A stretch of DNA of 64,000 nt from Chlorogloea sp. CCALA 695 (GTDB lineage: Bacteria > Cyanobacteriota > Cyanobacteriia > Cyanobacteriales > Chroococcidiopsidaceae). Where the stretch lies: the NCBI RefSeq assembly GCF_003003885.1, contig NZ_PVWN01000007.1, positions 62,001 through 126,000 of the forward strand, written 5' to 3'. A program made the translations under genes and the position numbers. Shown piece by piece: positions 18,189-26,869 of this stretch (its first letter is position 1; the number at the start of each line of letters is the position of its first letter). The notes under the pieces were generated by a model. That model did not search any database and was not told the DNA's origin. It saw nothing but the letters and a program-made list of their open reading frames with translations.

Positions 18189-18731
18189 GTGAAATTTAAT
18201 TTATTATCTGCAATCTCAATGCTATTGGGAGCAGCAATATTAGTAGTAAATAACCCCCAGCCTATTACCGCAGAACCCATTGAATCAGTTACAAACAAGC
18301 CGAGCAATTCGCACTTTACTTTATCGCCAGCAAGTAATACAGAGACAACAAATTTAGTTTTAAAGTTGAGCGATCGCCGAGTATATTTATATCAAGGAAA
18401 TAAACTCACAAACAGCTATCCAGTAGCCATCGGTAAAGCTGGCTGGGAAACTCCTGTAGGTAGTTATAAAGTGATGGAAATGCAAAGAGATCCAATTTGG
18501 CAACATCCCTGGACAGGTAAATTAGTTCCTCCTGGAGCAAAAAACCCTTTAGGTGCTAGATGGATCGGGTTTTGGACAGATGGCAAAAATTTTATTGGCT
18601 TCCACGGTACTCCTCAAGAAAACCTGCTCGGACAAGCAGTGTCTCATGGCTGCGTGAGAATGCGTAATCAAGATATTTTGGCGCTTTACGCCCAAGTAGA
18701 TGTTGGTACGCCCGTAACAGTCAAACCTTGA
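18189..18731 (+). CDS. L,D-transpeptidase, YkuD domain
   Basis: Periplasmic enzyme of 180 residues that makes 3-3 peptidoglycan crosslinks or attaches proteins to peptidoglycan. An N-terminal hydrophobic segment (about 4-20) is a signal or anchor. The YkuD domain spans about 56-180: LVLKLSDRRVYLYQ, ETPVGSYKV, FIGFHGT with H139, and SHGCVRM at 152-158 with the catalytic Cys155. The start is GTG at 18189; no in-frame ATG precedes the signal sequence. A short dyad (TATGTAA/TTACATA, 18103-18122) lies upstream. All catalytic residues are present. Confidence 0.9.
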   Translation: MKFNLLSAISMLLGAAILVVNNPQPITAEPIESVTNKPSNSHFTLSPASNTETTNLVLKLSDRRVYLYQGNKLTNSYPVAIGKAGWETPVGSYKVMEMQRDPIWQHPWTGKLVPPGAKNPLGARWIGFWTDGKNFIGFHGTPQENLLGQAVSHGCVRMRNQDILALYAQVDVGTPVTVKP

Positions 18732-18843
18732 CCCGGTAAAAGGTATGCTAGTTAGAAATAGCAATACTTGTAAAGATAAATATTTACGGCTATTGGATCT
18801 AAAATAGCTGGAATTGCCCAGGCGCTACGGACGTGAGAAACGC

Positions 18844-19860
18844 ATGAATCAAGAACAACTGAATAATGCTTTTACTCTCTTTCTAAGTTTGCTCGTAGAA
18901 GCAATGCCTTTTTTACTTTTGGGGGTTTTATTCTCTGGACTGCTGCTATTATTTGTCAACGAAGGTCAGTTAGCCGCAAAAATGCCCAAAAATCCGTTAT
19001 TAGGAGCAATAGCGGGCAGTTTAATTGGTTTTTTGTTTCCGGTATGCGAATGCGGTAACGTACCCGTAGCTCGACGGTTGCTATTGCAAGGAGTACCCAC
19101 CCCTGTAGCTGTGGGGTTTTTACTCGCCGCACCGACTATTAACCCGATTGTAATTTGGGCAACGTGGACGGCTTTTCGAGATCAGCCCGAAATTGTTGTG
19201 CTGCGTGTGGTATTTTCGTTAGCGATCGCTATTATTATCGGTTGGGTATTTAGCGCTGGAGCCGATCTAAGTGCAATTATGCAACCAGAAATCGCCAATA
19301 ATTGGCAAAAGCCGCCTGTAGAAACTGAAGAATTTATCTCACCCTTGCTACAATCGGGGACTTATTTATTAGCTGGAGCAGAGCAACCAATCAGAATGGA
19401 TGCTACGGTAATGCAGGCGCAATTAGCGGCTACTGCTCTAAGTAAACCCTTAGCTTATAAACTGCGGTTGTTATTAGATAATACGGTGCAGGAATTACGA
19501 GAATTGGGAGCCGTATTAGTAATTGGTAGTGCGATCGCCGCGATCGTTCAAGTAGCTGTCCCCCGCGAAGCAATCCTCGCCCTTGGTAATAGTCCAATTA
19601 CGTCAATTCTTGCCATGATGCTACTAGCTTTGGTAGTATCGATTTGCTCTACGGTAGACTCATTTTTTGCGCTTTCCTTTGCTTCAGTATTTACCAGTGG
19701 CTCTTTATTGGCATTTTTAGTATTTGGCCCCATGATTGACTTAAAAAGTTTGGGGTTAATGTTATCAATATTTAAGCCGAGGGCGGTGTTTTACTTATTC
19801 GCCTTAGCCGCGCAGCTAACATTTTTCTTTACTTTACTCGTCAACTTATATATTGTTTAG
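18844..19860 (+). CDS. UPF0718/DUF318 family permease
   Basis: Membrane protein of about 338 residues with some eight to ten hydrophobic segments and two half-domains. It carries the family signature FPVCECGNVPVARRLL near residue 70, with a matching STVDSFFALSFASVF in the second half. This is the YraQ/ArsP-like permease group, linked in some bacteria to arsenical or metal-related export. The cysteines of CECGN may be functional. I use the ATG at 18844 (MNQEQLNNAF); a TTG ten codons earlier has no support. The next gene, 15 bases on, is its usual TIGR03943 partner, so the two form an operon. Substrate unknown. Confidence 0.83.
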   Translation: MNQEQLNNAFTLFLSLLVEAMPFLLLGVLFSGLLLLFVNEGQLAAKMPKNPLLGAIAGSLIGFLFPVCECGNVPVARRLLLQGVPTPVAVGFLLAAPTINPIVIWATWTAFRDQPEIVVLRVVFSLAIAIIIGWVFSAGADLSAIMQPEIANNWQKPPVETEEFISPLLQSGTYLLAGAEQPIRMDATVMQAQLAATALSKPLAYKLRLLLDNTVQELRELGAVLVIGSAIAAIVQVAVPREAILALGNSPITSILAMMLLALVVSICSTVDSFFALSFASVFTSGSLLAFLVFGPMIDLKSLGLMLSIFKPRAVFYLFALAAQLTFFFTLLVNLYIV

Positions 19861-19875
19861 TTTTTCCTTTCGCTA

Positions 19876-20631
19876 ATGACTGCAATTAAAAAACTGCGAA
19901 ACTATTTACTACCTTGGCTAGATGTATTTGCGATCGCTGCTTGGGGTATTCTCATGCTGCGATACTGGCATACAGGCAAACTTAACTTGCTGATTCACCG
20001 TAATTATTTTTGGCTAGTCATTTCTGGCGGCATTGGCTTATCAATTATTAGTAGCTTAAAAGCCTTAGATTTATTACGAAAGCGCAGAAATATCCCGAAC
20101 ACCCAGCATCTTACCTTGTTTCCACCAGGCTTTAGTAGCGCCTTACTGCTCTCGACAGCGATTTTAGGCTTAGTTATTACCCCCCGCGTTTTTGCCAGCC
20201 AGACCGCACTCCAGCGCGGCGTAACCGATGTTTTACAAGCAACCCGCAGTCAACCCCAATCTTTTCGCTCCTCCGTAAGATCCGACGAGCGGAGTTTGAT
20301 AGATTGGGTACGGACTCTTAATGTCTATCCCGAACCTGATGCCTATACTGGGCAAAAAGTCAAGGTACAAGGTTTTGTTATTCATCCCTCAGAATTCCCC
20401 CCAGAATACTTATTGCTATCGCGGTTTGTAATTACTTGTTGTGCGGCGGATGCTTATCCAGTAGGACTACCAGTAAAACTTACCCAAAATCGTCAAACTT
20501 ACCCTCAAGATAGTTGGTTGGAAGTAGAAGGAGAAATGATTACCCAAGACTTGCAAAACAAGCGCCAATTAACTATTCAAGCAAGTAATCTTAGACCAAT
20601 TCAAGAACCACAGAATCCCTACGAATACTAA
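19876..20631 (+). CDS. TIGR03943 (DUF1980) permease-partner protein
   Basis: Protein of 251 residues with two to three N-terminal membrane segments (about 10-95), a linker and a soluble beta-rich domain. The domain includes KVQGFVIHP, FVITCCAADAYPVGLPV and SWLEVEGEM, the conserved core of TIGR03943, which pairs with UPF0718 permeases (YcgQ beside YcgR in Bacillus). The adjacent cysteines in CCAAD may bind a ligand or metal. The 15-base gap to the permease gene supports a two-component transporter. It ends two bases from the stop of the convergent oxygenase gene. Confidence 0.8.
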   Translation: MTAIKKLRNYLLPWLDVFAIAAWGILMLRYWHTGKLNLLIHRNYFWLVISGGIGLSIISSLKALDLLRKRRNIPNTQHLTLFPPGFSSALLLSTAILGLVITPRVFASQTALQRGVTDVLQATRSQPQSFRSSVRSDERSLIDWVRTLNVYPEPDAYTGQKVKVQGFVIHPSEFPPEYLLLSRFVITCCAADAYPVGLPVKLTQNRQTYPQDSWLEVEGEMITQDLQNKRQLTIQASNLRPIQEPQNPYEY

Positions 20632-20632
20632 A

Positions 20633-21229
20633 TTAATGAAATAGCCAGCTAGTAAAAGCATACTTGCAGCCTTCCTTTACTGGTAAAGATTGATGCGGGT
20701 GAGTGTAATAAGAAGGAAATACTAAGACGCTACCTTTTTGAGGCTTGAATTTCAAGTTTTGGCGGTCAAAAAATGTCTCCCCGCCAGTAAAATCATCATT
20801 AAGATAGCCAACAATACTTACATCTCTAGTTGGTACTCCTTGAGACGCTTCATCGCGGCGACTAGCTAACAGCAAATTATCAATATGGCGTTTATAAAAC
20901 TGCCCTGGCTGGTAGCGTAAAATTGAACAAGTTTCTATTTGAGAAAACTTTACTCTATAGTTTTGGTAAAGTGTTTCCTGAATTAAATAAATACGATTTA
21001 ATAATAGTTGGTTAGTTGATTGTAATAAAGAATTAGTTTCACCCAAATACAGTAATTCATTACTACGCACTTGAGTTTCTACCTTTGTAAGCTCAATTCC
21101 AGCCGTTTGAAACTGACAGCAATCGGCAACTTGGATAATATGGTTGCATAGAGATATATCAAGTAATTGCTCAAATAATAAAATGTCTGCGCCTAAGTCA
21201 GTTACAGACCAAGCATCGGTAGAAATCAT
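20633..21229 (-). CDS. 2-oxoglutarate/Fe(II) oxygenase, prolyl 4-hydroxylase type
   Basis: Protein of 198 residues with the double-stranded beta-helix iron site: H115-x-D117 (RHIDN), a distal histidine (H179 in YTHPHQSLPV) and the 2-oxoglutarate lysine K189. GYLNDDFTGGETFF and GSVLVFPSYYTH are typical of the P4Hc family. Such enzymes hydroxylate prolyl or other residues or small molecules; the substrate is unknown here. The N-terminal 90 residues are helical and family-specific. It converges with the TIGR03943 gene. Confidence 0.85.
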   Translation of the reverse strand: MISTDAWSVTDLGADILLFEQLLDISLCNHIIQVADCCQFQTAGIELTKVETQVRSNELLYLGETNSLLQSTNQLLLNRIYLIQETLYQNYRVKFSQIETCSILRYQPGQFYKRHIDNLLLASRRDEASQGVPTRDVSIVGYLNDDFTGGETFFDRQNLKFKPQKGSVLVFPSYYTHPHQSLPVKEGCKYAFTSWLFH

Positions 21230-21314
21230 AGATTAAATATAATGTATATCCTAAATTTATAACCCCTTCTTAATTAGCTTGAAGAAAAGATTAAGTAAGC
21301 TCAGAAAATATTAC

Positions 21315-21359
21315 CTATTACATTTTATCCACCCCAAAGAATAGGATAAAATGTAATAG
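21315..21359 (-). terminator. Long perfect hairpin after the DUF4142 gene
   Basis: CTATTACATTTTATCC (21315-21330) pairs perfectly over 16 bp with GGATAAAATGTAATAG (21344-21359) across a 13-base loop. It begins six bases past the DUF4142 stop and precedes the oxygenase gene on the same strand. There is no T-run, so it may be an mRNA 3'-end stabiliser rather than a true terminator. Confidence 0.5.
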
Positions 21360-21364
21360 CTAAG

Positions 21365-22075
21365 TTAATTAGAACCCGGACGACGATTTGATGAATTAGA
21401 GCGATCGCCTGTTATATCTTGGGCGTGCTGCAAATGTTTTTGCACTACGGGGAGAGTTTTAGCCGCAAAACTTTTTACGTCTGGATCTTGACCGCGTGCT
21501 ACTTGACGCTCAAACAGTTGTGCTTGTTCTGTATGGCTTTTTAATCCGGCTTCTTTCATGTACTCTTGATCAAATTTCGCTCCTGAAAGCTTTGATAGTT
21601 TTTGTTTCAGATCCTCATTTTTTTTACCTATGGTAGTTGGCAAAGTTACACCTTTTTGTTTTGCCAAAGCCTTAAGTTCGTTGTTTGCTTTTGTATGTTC
21701 TACAACCATGCGGCGCGCATACTCTTTAACAACGTTGCTAGAAGCTTTCTGCGTAGCTATTTTTCCAAATGCTACTTCTGCCATTCCCCCTTGAGCCGCT
21801 TCAACCATAAACTGTTTGTCAAACTGACTTAAACTAGATCGAACGCCTGGATTTGTAGGTGTAGTTGGAGTTGGAGTAGGTGAGCTAAGAGGTGAGGGAG
21901 TTGTAGTAGGTGTAGTTGGAGTTGGAGTAGGTGAGCTAAAAGGTGAGGGAGTTGTAGTAGGTGTAGTTGGAGTTGTAGTAGGTGAGGGAGATTGCGCTAT
22001 TGAGGCATACTCCAAAGATGCAATTAATCCTACTGCTACAAATGCAGCCATCACAAAGTTGCGTTTGATCGTCAT
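21365..22075 (-). CDS. Secreted DUF4142 protein with Pro/Thr repeat linker
   Basis: Signal peptide (about 1-28, MTIKRNFVMAAFVAVGLIAS), then a Thr/Pro/Ser linker (about 30-78), then a ferritin-like all-helical DUF4142 domain (about 83-225). The domain motifs are DKQFMVEAAQGGMAEVAFGK, EYARRMVVEHTKANNEL and DQEYMKEAGLKSHTEQAQLF. The domain is usually periplasmic or outer-membrane, of unproven function, often stress-linked. The linker is encoded by tandem 51-base repeats, so its length may vary between strains. The C-terminus is basic (RSNSSNRRPGSN). Confidence 0.83.
   Translation of the reverse strand: MTIKRNFVMAAFVAVGLIASLEYASIAQSPSPTTTPTTPTTTPSPFSSPTPTPTTPTTTPSPLSSPTPTPTTPTNPGVRSSLSQFDKQFMVEAAQGGMAEVAFGKIATQKASSNVVKEYARRMVVEHTKANNELKALAKQKGVTLPTTIGKKNEDLKQKLSKLSGAKFDQEYMKEAGLKSHTEQAQLFERQVARGQDPDVKSFAAKTLPVVQKHLQHAQDITGDRSNSSNRRPGSN
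21859..21990. repeat. 51-bp tandem repeats inside the DUF4142 gene
   Basis: Two full units (21859-21909, 21910-21960) differ by one base, and a partial third follows. Each encodes 17 residues of Pro/Thr/Ser linker, so slippage would keep the frame. Confidence 0.85.
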
Positions 22076-22355
22076 AGTTTTACCTAAAAAATTCGAGATT
22101 CTTGTGTTAAATAACTGTATCGGTCATAAGGAGCGATCGCATTTGCTAACTATTTTAGGTATGGTCTTTACAATGGTAAAAACTATCACCCTTTTACTAG
22201 ATAGCTAACATCTATGAACCACGTACCTGACTCTATTAGCGATCCCCTGGTAGTTAGCATCCTCTGTCTAGGGGTGAGTTTAGATATAAAAATATAGTTT
22301 TTAATTACCTACAGTGATACTTAACAAGCTGTATAGGTTAATTTTGAGGTAATAA

Positions 22356-23855
22356 ATGTCCCTAAATAATAAATCATTTTTTCAACAGCTAGATCGCGTG
22401 GCGATTTCCTTAATTGCTCTACTGGCTCTACTAACATTGCTAGTTCTATTTCAAGGCGATGCGATCGCGCCGCGCGTCCGAGATTTTAGCTGGCAAAATA
22501 AACAAGTTGGGGCAGAAGATACGGCTTTTTATCTTAACTTCACTCGTCCGATGAATACCAAAAGTGTAGAAGAAAATCTGCAAATAGATCCGGCTTTACC
22601 AGGTAAAATTAGCTGGGCTGGGCGCAAGATGGCTTATACATTACTATCCCCACCTGCTTACGGGACTACTTACCAAGTGCAGTTAAATAGTGCAAAAGAC
22701 AGGTTCTCTCTAGCCGACGATAACACGTCTATTCAATCCTTTAAAGGCGTTTTTAGTAGCCGCGATCGCGCCTTTGCTTATTTGGGTGTAGAAGGAGAAG
22801 AATTAGGTAGGTTAATTGTTTACAATCTTACCGGGCAACGTAAAACTATCCTTACTCCCAAAGATTTAGTTGTAGGTGATTTTCAGCCTTACCCCACAGG
22901 CAACAAAATTCTTTTTTCTGCTACCGAACGATTTAGCGATCGCTCTCAAGGTTTGCCCCCGTCTCAGTTATACACTGTTACTACAGGGATTGCCCCCGAT
23001 CCGACCTCAAAAAACAATCCTCCTTTGGGCAGAGTTGAATTAGTTTTAAGTAGCAAAGATTACCAAAACTTAAAGTTTGATTTGTCCGCCGATGGCAAAA
23101 TTATCTTAGTGCAGCGCGTAAGTAAAAAAAATCCTGGGGATTTTGGGCTGTGGATACTACGTAATGGCACGGGCAATAAACCCCCCAAAGCGCAATTATT
23201 GCAAAGCCAACCAGGAGGAGATTTTATAATTACCCCCGATAGTAGCGCTGTAGCCGTTGCTCAAGGGCAAGGAGTAGCACTTTTGGCTTTGCAAGAAGCT
23301 ACTAAACCTTTAGACTTTTTGCCCAAATTTGGCATGGTGTTAAACTTTGCCGCCGATGGCACTAAAGCGGCAATGGTGCGCTTCAATTCTGATTACACGC
23401 GATCGCTCTTTTTAGTAGACAACAAAGGCGGGCAAAAAGAACTGCTGCGTACTACTGGCTCTATTAATAGCTGTTTATTTCATCCTGTACTCCCAAATCT
23501 CTACTGTATGTTGACGCAGTTAATTGAAGCAGAAGTTTATCAAGAGCAGCCTTATTTAGCAGCCATTGACCTTAATTCTGGCAAGCAAACGCCCTTAATA
23601 GTTATGCCCGAACAAAGAGACGTACAAATTAGTTTATCTCCTGATGGTTTGGCTATACTACTAGACCAAATTGAGACTAACCCAAATGATAGTTCGCCTC
23701 AAATCAATATTCCCCGCACTAATGATGGTGAGGCGATTGCTACCAGTCGTCTATGGTTAGCGCCTTTATTTGCTCCCTCTGTATCCACAACCTCCCCCTC
23801 GATCCAAGCAGAGCAATTACCTCTACCAGGTTTTCATCCTCGCTGGCTACCTTAG
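22356..23855 (+). CDS. Membrane-anchored Ig-like plus beta-propeller-like protein
   Basis: Hypothetical protein of 499 residues. One N-terminal membrane helix (about 13-32) anchors a large extracytoplasmic part. Residues about 38-115 resemble an Ig-like SbsA/Big_5 domain (TAFYLNFTRPMNTKSVEENL ... AYGTTYQVQL). The rest has repeated beta blocks (LSADGKIILVQR, ITPDSSAVAVAQG, FAADGTKAAMVRF, LSPDGLAILLDQ) like a TolB/WD-type propeller. No catalytic motif is seen. It is probably periplasmic, and a role in envelope binding is a guess. It converges with the small gene at 23859, with three bases between stops. Confidence 0.7.
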   Translation: MSLNNKSFFQQLDRVAISLIALLALLTLLVLFQGDAIAPRVRDFSWQNKQVGAEDTAFYLNFTRPMNTKSVEENLQIDPALPGKISWAGRKMAYTLLSPPAYGTTYQVQLNSAKDRFSLADDNTSIQSFKGVFSSRDRAFAYLGVEGEELGRLIVYNLTGQRKTILTPKDLVVGDFQPYPTGNKILFSATERFSDRSQGLPPSQLYTVTTGIAPDPTSKNNPPLGRVELVLSSKDYQNLKFDLSADGKIILVQRVSKKNPGDFGLWILRNGTGNKPPKAQLLQSQPGGDFIITPDSSAVAVAQGQGVALLALQEATKPLDFLPKFGMVLNFAADGTKAAMVRFNSDYTRSLFLVDNKGGQKELLRTTGSINSCLFHPVLPNLYCMLTQLIEAEVYQEQPYLAAIDLNSGKQTPLIVMPEQRDVQISLSPDGLAILLDQIETNPNDSSPQINIPRTNDGEAIATSRLWLAPLFAPSVSTTSPSIQAEQLPLPGFHPRWLP

Positions 23856-23858
23856 AGG

Positions 23859-24248
23859 CTATTGACGAGCTTCAATTTCAGTAAAAGTTTGCATTAGCAA
23901 CCGCTTTGCTTGCAATTGCCAGCCCCATTTTTGCACTCTATAAGCTGCGATCGCACCGCCCATTGAAGCTACTAACCCTAAAGGCTGAGAAAACGAAATT
24001 CCTACTAATAAGCCTAATCCGGCAATTCCCCAAAAGGGTAAGGCTACCGTTTGGCGTTGTTGTTCTACAATCCGCCTAATCCAATCCGACTGCATCGAGT
24101 CTTTTAAGGCGGCTATTGTCTGTTTCTGTTCGGCGGCGGATACGGATAAACCAATTTTTCGGCGTAGTTTCTCAATTTTCCGGGCAGTAGTGCTGTATTC
24201 AGTTAATTCGTCTTCTGCCATCAACAGCAGGCGATTTAGTTGCTCCAT
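23859..24248 (-). CDS. Hypothetical small membrane protein
   Basis: Protein of 129 residues. The N-terminal half (1-65) is charged and helical, likely coiled coil (MAEDELTEYSTTARKIEKLR); two hydrophobic segments follow at about 70-105 (PFWGIAGLGLLVGISF, GLVASMGGAIAAYRV), then an amphipathic C-terminus. No family recognised; proteins of this pattern are common in cyanobacteria. Nothing in the context defines a role. Confidence 0.6.
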   Translation of the reverse strand: MEQLNRLLLMAEDELTEYSTTARKIEKLRRKIGLSVSAAEQKQTIAALKDSMQSDWIRRIVEQQRQTVALPFWGIAGLGLLVGISFSQPLGLVASMGGAIAAYRVQKWGWQLQAKRLLMQTFTEIEARQ

Positions 24249-24583
24249 TTGACTAATTGCTCTTTACTTGGATAATTCAGCATAACAAAACCCGCGATAG
24301 TGCAGGCGCGCCCGGTTATGGGCTTCGCATTTTTCCCTTACTTCTTCCTTTATTTTAATTACTAGCTATATATTCATAATTTTCTAAGTAAAATTACGGT
24401 TGACACTCCAATTGATTTATTGTGTAGTTTAATTTAACCGAAAGTTAATTAACAAAGTATTTTAAGAGCAGGTAAATTGAGGAAAGTTAATAATCTCATA
24501 TTTGCTACAAATTTCCAGAAGTATTAAATTGATCGCGCTCATACTGTCAATAGCAACACTTGTAAAAACTAAACTAAATCACA
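24249..24583. other. Intergenic stretch holding hairpin repeat copy B
   Basis: About 335 bases between divergent genes. It holds the hairpin repeat at 24294-24334 and otherwise AT-rich sequence that presumably contains the promoters of the flanking genes. No gene seen. Confidence 0.5.
24294..24334. repeat. Dispersed hairpin repeat, copy B
   Basis: gcgatagtgcaggcgcgccc followed by ggttatgggcttcgcatttt is the partner of the element at 7562-7602. Stem GCCC/GGGC, then a T-rich tail. See copy A. Confidence 0.6.
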
Positions 24584-25723
24584 ATGAATGAAGTTAAAAG
24601 CTATCAAAACAGAGCCTTAGAAGAACTAATGAATTATGTAAAATCCATAGCAGAAATTGAAACTAATATAAGGTGTGACGATTCCCAAAAGCAAGTCATA
24701 CATGGGAATAAAGATAAAAACCGGGGATTAGAAGAATTAATGAATTATGTAAAATCTGTAGCGGAAATTGAAACTAATGTAATTTACAGCGATTTACCCA
24801 ATCAAATTATGCCTATCCAGAACCAAGTAATAGAAGGAGAATTTGCAGCAATCGATCCAGAAACTCCGCAACAAGCTAATCGTTCTTTGGTGTTAGGAGA
24901 AAATAAAGAAATCATTTCACCATCAAATACAACTAATTCGATAGCTTTAATTGAAGATTTGTACTTATCAAATGCTAACTTAGTTGAGCGAGTAACCTAT
25001 TTAAGCAGTGCGATCGCCAAGTTTCATCAAGATTTAGAATCTTACAAAGTCCAATTCCATGCAGCGTCATCAAAACTGAGCGCCCAAAATCAAGAAATAG
25101 AAGCCAATCATCAAACTATTCAAACGCAGACTAGCTCAATTGAAAAGCTAACAACAGAACTTGCGATCGCTAAAGAATTGATAACTCAAGTGCAAGCAGA
25201 TTACAATGAACAATCTCATCAACTAGCAGCAAAAAAAGATAACTGTCGAGACTTGCGGACTCGTTTAAATCGAGAGCAGCAGCACAGTTTGCAACTCAAA
25301 GCTGCTTTAGAAAAATGTCTAGAAGTACCCCCCACAAGCTACCAATTAGCGGAGGAAACAGGCGACCAATCTATTAGCTTTACGCCCAAAGCACCGTCAA
25401 TTAAGCCTTGGACGACCCAAGCAAGAGGCGGAGGTAATCCGATAGATTTAACTTGGGAGCCTCAACTCCCAAGTCAAAATAACTTAGATAGCGATCGCCC
25501 ACCAATGGTATCTCCAGAACATTTAGAGCTATTTAGCAGCTTAATGGCGGAGGACGAGGTACAGGCTGAAATCGCACCGGAAGCTGACATAAAGCCCGTA
25601 GCATCACCCATAAACACACCAGTTAAGACTCACACATCGCCCTCGCTGGTTGTGTATCCCTCTCGTCCTCCCAAAGGGCGAAAATCTCTAGCATCTATTG
25701 AATTGCCCAATTTTGTTTCCTGA
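24584..25723 (+). CDS. Coiled-coil protein with duplicated 21-residue N-terminal motif
   Basis: Unrecognised protein of 379 residues with no signal peptide. The motif N-R-(A/G)-LEELMNYVKS-(I/V)-AEIETN occurs twice, at about 9-29 and 46-66. A central region (about 118-250) is Gln/Glu/Lys/Leu-rich with heptad spacing, a long coiled coil (LSAQNQEIEANHQTIQTQTS). The C-terminal 120 residues are Pro/Ser-rich and disordered, ending in a basic-then-hydrophobic motif (PPKGRKSLASIELPNFVS) that may be a docking peptide. This looks like a scaffold or adaptor. It converges with the polysaccharide cluster, so a link to it is not implied. Confidence 0.65.
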   Translation: MNEVKSYQNRALEELMNYVKSIAEIETNIRCDDSQKQVIHGNKDKNRGLEELMNYVKSVAEIETNVIYSDLPNQIMPIQNQVIEGEFAAIDPETPQQANRSLVLGENKEIISPSNTTNSIALIEDLYLSNANLVERVTYLSSAIAKFHQDLESYKVQFHAASSKLSAQNQEIEANHQTIQTQTSSIEKLTTELAIAKELITQVQADYNEQSHQLAAKKDNCRDLRTRLNREQQHSLQLKAALEKCLEVPPTSYQLAEETGDQSISFTPKAPSIKPWTTQARGGGNPIDLTWEPQLPSQNNLDSDRPPMVSPEHLELFSSLMAEDEVQAEIAPEADIKPVASPINTPVKTHTSPSLVVYPSRPPKGRKSLASIELPNFVS

Positions 25724-25729
25724 ATAAAG

Positions 25730-26869
25730 CTAGGTTTTGACTAATTTGCTCAAAAGTTGAGCAATCTGTTTGTTGATAGCTGCAACATCAAATCTTTGAA
25801 TTGCTTGCAAATTTGCGGCTTGAGCCATCTTGGCACTTTGTTCTGGTTGAGCAATACAATTATTAATCGCGGCGGCTAAATCCATTGCATCACCCGGTGT
25901 AACTAGCCAGCCTGTTTTACCCGATTCTATTAATTCTTGAGCGCCCCCAGCTTGGGTAGCAACTACGGGCGTACCACACAACATTGCTTCAACAATAACC
26001 CGCCCAAAGGGTTCGGCAACTGTTGAAGTGTGAGTAACTAAATTGCAAGCAGCCATCAGCGAATTAACATCGTCTCGAAAACCTAAAAATTTAACTCGAT
26101 TTTCTAATTTTAATTCGGTAACTTGGGCGTGTAACTGCTGCACGTAATCTTGTTCGCCAAATAGCGCCTCACCAACTAAAAGTGCGGTGACATTTTCTGG
26201 ACAACTGGTCAGAGCCTCAAGTAGTATATGCTGCCCTTTCCAAGGCGACAAGCGGCTAAAGTGTCCCACCAAAAACCGATCTTTATCTATACCCAACTGT
26301 TGTTTGAGGTCGGTGGCGGGTTGTTGGTACAAAGCTAAGTCGAAGCCATTGTAAACAAATTCCACAATATCTTTTCGCCCCCCGGCGGCGATAAAAGCAT
26401 CTTGACTTGCTTGAGAATTGGCAATAACCAAAGCTGCACGGTTAGCCAAAGTTACAGCAATTCGGCGGTTCGTCGCACTAAAGTGATCTAAAGACAAAAT
26501 ATCGTGCAGGTGATACACCAAAGGACGACGACTTAGAAAACTTGCGATCGCACCCACTACTAGAGCTTTTTGAGTATTAGCATAAATTAAATCGTAGTCA
26601 CGACTCAAGGTAGCAACACGATTAATTAACGGTAATAGTTGCTTTACACTACCCAAGCCCTGAGCCAAACTGCTTTCTTTACGTACTTCAATAGCCTTAG
26701 TCGCCAACACCTGCACAGGAATATGCTGTTTTTCTAACAACTGTTTAAACGTCCCGTCCGCAAACAACCCCACCAAACAATTATCTCGGTAGGGTTTGGC
26801 AATATCTACTAAACAAAGTTCCGCACCCCCTGGCTTACCGCTTTGGTCTAAAAACAAAATTCTGGTCAC
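25730..26869 (-). CDS. Glycosyltransferase family 4 (GT-B)
   Basis: Retaining GT-B glycosyltransferase of 379 residues. The N-terminal GKPGGAELCLVDIA acceptor loop and the C-terminal nucleotide-sugar site EPFGRVIVEAMLCGTPVVAT (E-x7-E motif) are clear, as is VGHFSRLSPWKGQHILLEAL. The start is GTG at 26867-26869, overlapping the upstream GT2 stop as GTGA, so translation is coupled. It is the last gene of the minus-strand glycosyltransferase run. Sugar donor and acceptor unknown. Confidence 0.88.
   Translation of the reverse strand: MTRILFLDQSGKPGGAELCLVDIAKPYRDNCLVGLFADGTFKQLLEKQHIPVQVLATKAIEVRKESSLAQGLGSVKQLLPLINRVATLSRDYDLIYANTQKALVVGAIASFLSRRPLVYHLHDILSLDHFSATNRRIAVTLANRAALVIANSQASQDAFIAAGGRKDIVEFVYNGFDLALYQQPATDLKQQLGIDKDRFLVGHFSRLSPWKGQHILLEALTSCPENVTALLVGEALFGEQDYVQQLHAQVTELKLENRVKFLGFRDDVNSLMAACNLVTHTSTVAEPFGRVIVEAMLCGTPVVATQAGGAQELIESGKTGWLVTPGDAMDLAAAINNCIAQPEQSAKMAQAANLQAIQRFDVAAINKQIAQLLSKLVKT

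Noticed and set aside
18116-18307. Minus-strand ORF antisense to the L,D-transpeptidase start
   Set aside because: Shadow of the real gene's promoter and signal-peptide region.
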